Made by a program: the position numbers and the translations under genes
Assembly: GCA_027625915.1 (NCBI GenBank)
Contig: JANTQA010000015.1
Span: forward strand, 11,809,001 to 11,873,000
Source: Anaeramoeba flamelloides
Lineage: Eukaryota > Metamonada > Anaeramoebidae
Length of the DNA: 64,000 bases
Direction: 5' to 3'
Shown: piece after piece, positions 56,651 to 64,000 of the stretch
Layout of the letters: each line of letters begins with the position of its first letter
Position numbering within the stretch: the first letter of the stretch is position 1
Notes under the pieces: generated by a model
The model's input: the letters and a program-made list of their open reading frames with translations, nothing else
Database searches by the model: none
What the model was told of the DNA's origin: nothing

Positions 56651-57151
56651 TAAAAAATAGAGTTTTTACAATTTTCGAGTATAAATATCGTTTACCTTCA
56701 ATTACAACATACTTGAATTATAAACGGATCTATGATAAAGCTAACACCTTAAGACGTAAATTTTTACATATCTTCATTATGAAAAATAAAGGAATAAATA
56801 AATATTTGGTCGAAATAAATTTTCAAAATTCTCATTGTTCAAATAAAAAATAATATTCATAATATTTTTCAAGTAATGGTTTGTAAAGGTTTCTCTTTCT
56901 CTCAATATTTATTACTTCAAAATTTCCATTTGAAACAGTTATAAATTACCAATTTATTAATTTAAATTTTCCTCAAAATTAAACAAGATCCAAATAACAT
57001 CTAGATTGGGTAGGTTTGTTATCTTTATTTATTGTATCTTTAAATTCACAAAGGAAAATCTAAAACAATGAATATTAAAAAGAAAAAATTCAAAGATCAC
57101 AAATTATTGACAAACAACAATTTGTGAGTGCCTAATTATTTTTTTGAGAAA

Positions 57152-57922
57152 TTAGATAAATGGTTTCTTTTTGGTGAAAGTTGGTCTTCTTTCTTTATTC
57201 TTTTTGGTTGCACGGTGGATCAATGGGAATTTTAAGTTAGGGTCATGAAATTGGAGTGTTTGTGGTCTTTTACATTCTTTGTCTTCAAGAACCTTGGTTT
57301 TGATGATTTGGATCGATTGGAATCTTGCTTTGTGGTTTCCTGCCATTTCATTGTACATTTGTTGGATTGCTCCTGTTAACGTGACATCACGATATTCTTT
57401 GTACATGTTGTGTTTTCCTGATCTTGAGTTGTACCTTAACCAGATACCATAATTTTTGACTGTTTCTGGATCTTTTTCAAAAATCTTTTTTTTTTTTGTT
57501 TTTGTTTTTTTTTTTTGAATTTAATCAAAAAGAAAAGAAAAGAATAAAAAAAGTAAAAAAAAAAAAAACAAGTTAATTGTCTTATTGAATATATTTTTTG
57601 GATTTCACAAATTTTGAACCTGCAATCGAAACAAGGAATAGAAAACAAAATTTAAACACAACTTCTCGAGAACAAAGAAAAGCAAGAATCATTTTTTTTT
57701 TGAAAAAAGGAAAAATAACAAAAAAAAAAAAAAGTAAATTACTTCATCAACAGAAAGGATCTCTCCTTTGACTTTTTTAATCTTGACAAGCCTTTTTGTG
57801 AAATACCAAAAACGTGCTTTTGCGACAACACTGTTTGGTGCAAAAAGTTTCATTCGATAGATTTGTGGGTTTTGTACTTTTTTTGTTGGAATGGCTCGGC
57901 CGACAACTTGATAATATCTCAT
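57152..57922 (-). CDS. RPL18A: Ribosomal protein eL20 (L18a), two exons
   Basis: Exons on the minus strand are 57743-57922 and 57152-57484, giving 170 residues against about 172-176 in other eukaryotes. The match runs throughout: RYYQVVGRAIPT, APNSVVAKARFWYF, YGIWLRYNSRSGKHNMYKEY, SIQIIKTK, QFHDPNLKFPLIHR. eL20 belongs to the large cytosolic ribosomal subunit. The intron 57485-57742 (GTAATT...AAAG, phase 0) falls after VDE. The protein starts directly at MRYYQVVGR, slightly shorter than animal forms. A TIR element begins about 130 bp upstream of the start, so the promoter must be short or overlap it. Confidence 0.96.
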
Positions 57923-58049
57923 TCTTATTTATCAAACAAAATTTCAAAGAGAAATAAAAAAAATGAAAGTCAAATTAATTTTAGCAAACACAATTGTATT
58001 TAAGGGAATTATTTTAAAGATTTAGTCCAGATTTAAAACTTAAGGTTAA

Positions 58050-58590
58050 CAATCCCTGAAATTTGAAAATAATATTATATTATAGTCGGAGTGGGGAATT
58101 GTTATTTTGGTTTTTAGCTGAGCATTTTTCAACTTAGTGTTGGTTTTAATAGTGGTTCAAATAACCAAATTTTTTGGTATAGAGTTTTTTTTCCAAAATC
58201 TGAAATTTTGAGTAAAAGATTAATAGAATCAAAGGTAATTTATATAAAATTCGATTTGTAACTTGTCTATTGAACTTTTTTTGAGTTTTTGTTTATTTGG
58301 AACTTTTAAATATATTGATTATTTTTGTTTTATAGGAAAAAGACCAAATGAAAATAAATATTCCAATTAAAAAGTCTCAAATGAAAATTTATGATTAAAT
58401 ACCTACCAATATATTAAAATTCCACTCATAAATTCGGATTTTGGAAAAAAAACCTATGTGCAGTGAAAAATCAGGTTATTAAACCCAATTAAAATCAAAA
58501 CTAAGTTGAAGATTAAATCAGCTAAGAACCAAAATAACAATTCCCCACACCAACTACAATATAATATTATTTTCAAATTTCGTGGGATTG
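58050..58590 (+). mobile_element. 541-bp TIR element with CAATCCC ends
   Basis: The first and last ~130 bp are inverted copies (CAATCCC, GAAATTTGAAAATAATATT, GTGGGGAATTGTTATTTTGG, TTCAACTTAG). The arms differ at perhaps one base in ten. There is no open frame inside. It is a non-autonomous DNA transposon; the class is not clear and no certain target duplication is seen. It sits directly upstream of eL20. Confidence 0.75.
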
Positions 58591-58942
58591 TAGACCAAAA
58601 ATTAATCCTATCTTCCCTTTAAATAGAATTTCATTCTATATTACAAATTTAAAAGTAAAAAATTTGAAAAAAAAATATAACAAGAATATATCGAAAGAAA
58701 ATAAAATTATGATTTTCTGATTCTAAAACCAAAGAAATTATCAAAATTGGTGTTTTCTAATAAAATATAAATGTTATCTAAGGTAGAATTACTAAAAATT
58801 AGATTTTAAATTTCATTAGATTTAACTTTGAATTTTGAAGAATTGGGGATTTATCTATTTATAAAATTACCATAGAGGGACAATTGGTAAAGATAAAACA
58901 GACAAATAATATCATAAATAGAGCTGGGGATGACTGCTTGAT

Positions 58943-58944
<2 letters not shown>

Positions 58945-58983
<39 letters not shown>
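58945..58983. repeat. TA microsatellite
   Basis: A (TA)n run of about 39 bp lies just before an AGTCAAAG-type element end. Confidence 0.9.
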
Positions 58984-58986
<3 letters not shown>

Positions 58987-58995
58987 CTCATTTTT

Positions 58996-60940
58996 CAGTC
59001 AAAGTTGCCTAATTGTAAATACTGAATTACATATGTTTTGATGATTTGGTAGATATTTAAAGAAAATAATTATTTTTGGAAATTTGAATTTTGAAATCAT
59101 TTTTTCTCATTTTGCTTTTTTAGTTTTTTTTTTTTTCGATTTCTCTATGATTGACACTTAATTGATTTATAAATTTTTTATTTTGCAAGATCAATACTCC
59201 CTTGGTTAAAACTTGTTGTTCTAAGGTTATTGAACAGTGGGAAAGATTGTAAAAAACCAATATTGATTTCTATGGGAATTTTATTTAATCTTCAATTTGT
59301 GATCAAAAAGAACAAAGTTTTTATTCTCAATGGGGACCTAAGAATTTGATTTTTTCAATTTTTTCGAAAATACATTGCTTTCTTAGTTTTATTTCAGTTG
59401 GATATCAACTATTCTTAGACGTGTATCATTTCTACTTTATTATTATTTAATCTTCAAGGGTAAATTATAATAAACAAAATTGATAAACCATTTTCCAGTC
59501 AAAATGGCACCGTTGTAATAGATCAATTACGAGTTTTTAAAGTGCTTACATTAACATTAGAAGAAATAATTTATTTTGGAATTTTGATTATTTATATTGC
59601 TTGATTACATTTTTCTTTTTTTCAATTCTTTTTTTGTTTTTAAGGGATTAGCGTCACCATAGATTTCTCTATAATAAAAGTATGTTGTAATTGGGTGTAA
59701 ATGATATTAGTACACTATGGCTCAAATAGCTCTTAAAAATCTATTATAAATCTTATTACACAATAAATTATTACATTTTTTACTAATAATCACATTTAAA
59801 AAATTTTCATTTTGAAATTTTTTTTTTAATTCCTTTTCCAAATCTAGAAATAGAAACCCAAAATACAGTATTCTGGTATTGAATAATTTAGATTTAGAAC
59901 TTTCAAAAGTAACTATTTTTATAATTTTTTAATTTCAAAGATTAACTCAATAATCATCAACATAAAAGCACAAAGACTGATTATTTTTGTTTACTTTTGT
60001 TTACTTTTGATAAAGGTTCTTATAGAATTGATATATTTGCATGGTTTGAGAAATAATTAGTCAAAAAAATTTATTGGTTAATTAATTAATTTCTAAAAAA
60101 AAAACGAATTTTTTAGTAACTAATCTGCATTTCGCCACAAATTTAAGAAAGATATTTTGTGACTTTGTAGTCTGAATATTGATAATTCAACCTTTAAATT
60201 AATGGTGAAATGCAGATTTTATTCTGGATTTGCTGGGTTTTTTACTAATACATAGATCATTTTTAATTGATGAGATCAACAAATATTACTACTTGACTAA
60301 TCGATTTTTTAGAGACACTTGAACCATGTAGCACTAATGTGGTTAGGTCCAATAACAACATACTTTGTTCCTAGGCTTCTCATTGGTAGACGCTAATCCC
60401 TTAAAACATTATTCATTTTCAAATTTTTTTTTTATTGTAAGTTCAATAGTCACTTGGTAAAAACACTTTATTTGAAGGTTATTTAAACTTTGTAAATGAT
60501 TGTTGAGAAATCAAATCGATTTCTATTGAAATTTTATTCAATCTTTGATCCTGTTATTTGATTAATAAATGTGAAAAAATTTTCACTTCATTTTATTTTC
60601 CTTTTTCAAATAGAGACCTCAAATCCCAACCAACTTCCTTTGGTGACTTTATTTAAAAGAGAAAAGTCTGGAAAATGAAGTGAAAATTGTTTCCTATTTA
60701 TTATTGAAATACCAGTAGAAAGATCAAAACGAACATTCTTGTTTTTCTCAATAGGGAAACAAGAATTTAAGTTTTTCAATTTTTACGAAAATCTATTGAT
60801 TTTTGAGTTTCATTTCAGACGGATATCAGCACTACTTTGATGTGTATTATTCTGTTTATTTCTTATTTGTTTCTTCAAAGTTCAACTAATATAAAATAAT
60901 TGATATTTGAAAAAAAATCGTTGGGCCCCTTTGACTGAAA
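58996..60940. mobile_element. Cluster of elements with AGTCAAAGGGGCCCA-type ends
   Basis: Left ends occur at 58996 (CAGTCAAAGTTGCCTAATTG) and 59496 (CAGTCAAAATGGCACCGTTG). A right end occurs at about 60918-60940 (GTTGGGCCCCTTTGACTGAAA). Inside are further family pieces (TTTATTTTGGAA at 59571, GTAATTGGGTGTAAATGATA at 59687). It is probably two or more insertions, one into another. No coding sequence is seen. Confidence 0.5.
60050..60290. repeat. Dispersed repeat with internal hairpin, copy 2
   Basis: Aligns with 8990-9270. The internal inverted repeat here is cleaner: AATCTGCATTTCGCCAC (about 60122) pairs with ATGGTGAAATGCAGATT (about 60203-60219). Confidence 0.55.
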
Positions 60941-61340
60941 CAAAGTTTATTTGAATTAATTTTTCGGCAGCTTTGGCTGAAACAAAAGATCTTATCTTTA
61001 AAATGGAAATAAAGTCTTGAATTAATACTTATATTTTCAATTTATCAAAAAGGTGGACTTTCTGTTTTTTTGAAATTCACAGGTGTTTAGATTTAACAAT
61101 AGAATTGAAATATGTTATTTTTTAAATAACATGATAACGAAATTTATAGTTTTTTTTTTTTCTTTAACAAATTTGATTTATAGATTTTTTTTAAATACTT
61201 AAACTATTTAAAATGAAAAAAGATTTATTTTTGTAATATTAATAAAATTGAAATATCTAAATAATTAGTGTTTAATTGAAAAAAAAAATTATTTTTTCTT
61301 CTTCTTGATTATTATTATCAAATATTTTTTTGGAAAAAAT

Positions 61341-62397
61341 TTATTGAGAATCATCATCATCATCATCACCGTCACCCTCATCGTCATTTTCTTTATTAAA
61401 TTCATCAATTTCATTATAATCGGTTTCTTCATCTTGGTCATCGTCATCATCACAGTCGTTTTCATCATCATCAATATCTTTAATATCAATAATTTCTGTT
61501 TGATTTTTTACAATATTTGAATTGTCTTTTTTCAGAACTTTATCATTTATCTCATGTTCCTCTGATTTTGAGGAAGTGCCGTTTTGTCCGTTCTCTGTTT
61601 TTTCGCTGTTTTTCTGAAATTCTTGCATTTTTTTTGCAATATGCCAAGAAAGATTCGAAATTCTATTTGTTGGTTTTTTTAATGAGCGGGTTTTTAATCT
61701 ATTTAAAATGTTTGTAACACAAGAAACTGAATTACCAATTACTAATACTAAAAGTAATAACCCCGAGCATAAGCAATGATTTGGTGACTCTTTGATTAGA
61801 ATAAAACTTTTAATTAAATAAAAGCTAAGATATAACATAACCAGATTTTGCACTATTGTAAACGGCAGCTGTAAACGCAATCTCGAAGCGAAATGTTTAA
61901 CAGGTGTATCACAGTTTACGGTGTCTTCAATGTTGGCATTTCCAAGTGCCCTTAATTTATAAAGGAGGTTAACTTGGAAACTATGCAAAAATAATTGTGT
62001 AAAGGAAATATAAATTGAAAAAATATAAAATCTTGAAGCAAATATCTTGAGAAACGATCCAAATGGCCAAAATAATAGAAATCCTGAACAAAAAAATGCA
62101 AGAAAATGATGTGCAGTCCACCACTGAGTGATATTTGATCCATTCGATTTTAAAACCGTTTCTTTCATCGTTAATGATAAATAATAATAAAAGGGTACTA
62201 GGTGATAAGGTACCGAAATCAATCGAAGAATGAGAATTGTTTTAAATTTATATCCAAGAAACATCAAACAACTAAAAACACCAAAAATAATTAACATTTT
62301 TTTTTTGAATTTTTCATAATCCGTTTTATATTTGACCCTTTCGGCATTATCTGTAATATAAAATGTTACATTGCCAAGAAAAAAAGATAGGAAATCG
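61341..62397 (-). CDS. TMEM120-like: TMEM120/TACAN family membrane protein, 3' exon (5' exon not seen)
   Basis: The visible coding exon ends in TAA at 61341 and extends upstream past the first ATG (62297) to a probable AG acceptor at 62398-62399. The extra 33 residues, including FFLGNVTFYI and KTDYEKFKKK, match the family just before its membrane domain. From 62297 the protein has about six membrane helices and hallmark segments YYYLSLTMKETVL, WWTAHH (59-64) and LLYKLRALGN (111-120). An acidic tail (about 268-318) is unusual. TMEM120A/B are six-helix, CoA-binding, ELOVL-like proteins of the ER and nuclear envelope with an N-terminal coiled coil. That coiled coil is not visible here: an in-frame stop lies at 62430-62432. 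The missing part is probably in an exon beyond a long intron, possibly outside the window. Truncation is the alternative. Confidence 0.85.
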
Positions 62398-63189
62398 CTA
62401 TTATTATTATTATTATTTTTTTTTTTTATTTATTTTAATTGGTTTTATTTAGAAAGAAAGAAGGAATGAGATTTTGAAATAGATCTACATAATAATCAGA
62501 CTTTTGAAATAGGCTATTTACATAAAAAGCAGTTCAATTTTTATTTTAAAATATTTTTATTAAGCTCAATTCTAATATTAATATCTAAATATTTAAAATT
62601 GTTATTGGCCATCATTTATCAATTCTTAATAATAATAATTCAAAATATTTTTTTGAATGAAATTTTTTTAAAAAAAATATATGAAAATTTCTAATCACAA
62701 TTTTATATAATATTTTTTAGGTCAGAAAATTGGATGATTATTATTTTCTTTTTGATCGAAAAATCATTTTCTTAAGAGGGTTTTAATCCCTACAAAATTT
62801 TGAAGAGAATAAGAAAAATTATAAATGTATTTTATTGTTTTGAAAAATGTTTGTACCCTTGTAATATTGCCCATTTTTTATTGAAATTTACCATACTTTT
62901 TTTTCTACAGAAAAAAGTGTAAATTTTTATTTATTTATTTTTGAACAATATTTTGATCCACATATTTTGAAATACAAACAAGAGTGGTGATTCAATTAGT
63001 AGTAATATTCCATCTAATTTTATATTACCAATTTATGAATAGAACCACTTTAAAAAGATGAATATTTTATGAAATATTAAAAAAAAAAAAATGACAGGTT
63101 TATTGGGGATACCCTAAAAAACACACATTAGGAGATTTTCTTCAAAAAGTAAAAATGTAATTTATTAAAATTAAGTTATTTAATATGAA

Positions 63190-63760
63190 ATTCATTTTAA
63201 AAAGAAATTTGACAAATTCAGAACTCAAAAAAAAAAAAAAAGGATTTAAGCAACTTATTCTTTTTATTTTTCTACCTAAAAAAATTTTTTTTAATCGAAT
63301 TTTTTTAAAGTAATTAATAAAAAAATATATTTTTGTGATCATTCGAGAATTGTTTTCACAATTAGGTTAATATTCGGAAAAATCAGTTTTAATTTTTCAA
63401 TTTTTATCGATTTAAAGTTGTTTTTTCAAAAGATCAAAAATAATTGACCAAGTTGAAGATTTTTTTGTTGTGATTTGAAAGGGGAAATTTTATACCAAAA
63501 AAAATGTAAATATAATTTGTTTGGTGAAAAGTCTGTTTGAATATTATAGATTCATTTTTTTATAAAATAGGTTTAACTTTGTTTTTGATGAAAAATTTAT
63601 TGGTTGAATTGCAACCCATTTTATTTTAGAAAGATAAAAGAAAAAGATAAAATAAATGAAATTGAAAAAGATAGAAATCACTTTAGAATTAAGTAAAAAT
63701 ATAATAAATTATAGTTGATTGAAGTTGGAAATAGGAAAATTGATTTTTAATTCCCCTGTT
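63190..63760 (+). repeat. Long dispersed repeat, copy 2 (uninterrupted)
   Basis: Aligns with 13600-14480 without the 325-bp insertion present there; the empty site is near 63571 (GTTTAACTTT). The type is unknown. Confidence 0.65.
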
Positions 63761-63921
63761 ATCTTATTAAATGACAATATATATACTTTAACTATAAAAA
63801 GAAAAACTATCAAAAAATAAAATGCAATGAAATTCTTTGTTAAAAATAGTTTAATGGATATGAAAGTTTTATCAGAAAGAATTCAAAAGTGCTTTTTTTT
63901 TTCTTCCAAAAATCTATTTTA

Positions 63922-64000
63922 AGGGACTAGTCTCTATTATTTTTTTTAGACCAATTTCTAAATAAGGATTCCTTATCTAGAAATAAGTTTAATATTGAAA
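63922..64000 (+). mobile_element. TA-flanked MITE, family AGGGACTAG, copy 2 (cut by window end)
   Basis: The 79 visible bases follow the 42705 copy closely (AGGGACTAGTCT, CCAATTTCTAAATAAGGATT, CCTTATCT, GAAATA). TA precedes it at 63920-63921. The right half lies outside the window. Confidence 0.75.

Larger units (their letters stand above)
50086..57151. other. Non-coding interval, repeat-dense
   Basis: No host gene is supported. The interval includes an inverted repeat with protein-like arms (50852-51238), an AGTCAAAGGGGCCCA element (51395-51912), a LINE zinc-finger fragment (52442-52693), a MITE (53665-53860), family H (54545-54930), and an inverted pair of repeats bounding 55375-56650. Confidence 0.6.
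57923..61340. other. Non-coding interval, repeat-dense
   Basis: This holds the CAATCCC element (58050-58590), a TA repeat (58945-58983), and a run of AGTCAAAG-type element pieces from 58996 to 60940 with dispersed sequence at 60050-60290. I see no host gene. Confidence 0.6.
62398..64000. other. Non-coding interval to window end
   Basis: I looked on the minus strand for the missing TMEM120 coiled-coil exon and did not find it. Contents are the repeat shared with 13.6 kb and a MITE at the edge. Confidence 0.5.

Noticed and set aside
63142-63342. Upstream exon for the TMEM120-like gene
   Set aside because: The Lys/Ile/Phe-rich ORF lies within a dispersed repeat shared with 13.6 kb and has no heptad pattern like the family's coiled coil.
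1-64000. CRISPR array, rRNA operon or bacterial-type operon
   Set aside because: No regularly spaced identical repeats with unique spacers, no rRNA signatures, and genes have introns and lie kilobases apart.

Overview
This window is extremely AT-rich nuclear DNA from a microbial eukaryote. The evidence is GT-AG introns inside clearly conserved eukaryotic genes (ribosomal proteins eL15 and eL20, an Akt-type kinase, a Sip5-type RING protein), long A/T-rich spacers between genes, and proteins rich in EK, EN, EQ, Q and N runs. That mix fits an amoeboid protist. An Anaeramoeba-like metamonad or an amoebozoan is my best guess, but this is inference and I cannot fix the species. All nine host genes end in TAA and read through cleanly with the standard code.

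Nine host genes are supported, in order: a small bZIP factor (minus, 1341-2144); a 1,173-residue helical-repeat protein (plus, 9591-13112); a membrane-tethered, ATF6/CREB3-like bZIP (minus, 16920-18602); a PH-PH-RUN protein (minus, 21660-25385); a PH-AGC kinase of the Akt/RAC type in five exons (plus, 30538-38593); eL15 in three exons (minus, 43309-44209); a Sip5/DA2-type RING-like protein in three exons (plus, 48809-50085); eL20 in two exons (minus, 57152-57922); and a TMEM120/TACAN membrane protein whose 5' exon is not visible (minus, 61341-62397). There are no operons. Genes sit on both strands, kilobases apart. Several belong to phosphoinositide, membrane or stress signalling (Akt, PH-RUN, tethered bZIP), but nothing in the sequence shows that they are co-regulated.

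The long spaces between genes, and a 6.3-kb third intron of the Akt gene, are largely a graveyard of repeats. I could sort these by eye into several families: (a) a composite repeat made of a conserved block of about 330 bp joined to an array of covarying hairpins (three copies); (b) a 196-bp near-palindromic MITE beginning AGTCAGTTYCAC (four copies); (c) a ~495-bp element with ~110-bp inverted ends (two copies, one split by a LINE); (d) a TA-flanked MITE beginning AGGGACTAG (two copies); (e) a 541-bp element with CAATCCC ends; (f) elements ending in AGTCAAAGGGGCCCA; (g) a 325-bp element with a 9-bp target duplication and a tRNA-like core; (h) three non-LTR (LINE) 3' fragments; and (i) several 100-500-bp dispersed repeats.

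The most unusual items are the hairpin-array repeat, an inverted repeat with protein-like arms at 50852-51238, a LINE insertion whose empty paralogous site is in the same window, and the tethered bZIP. No rRNA, intact tRNA, CRISPR array or complete autonomous transposon was found.
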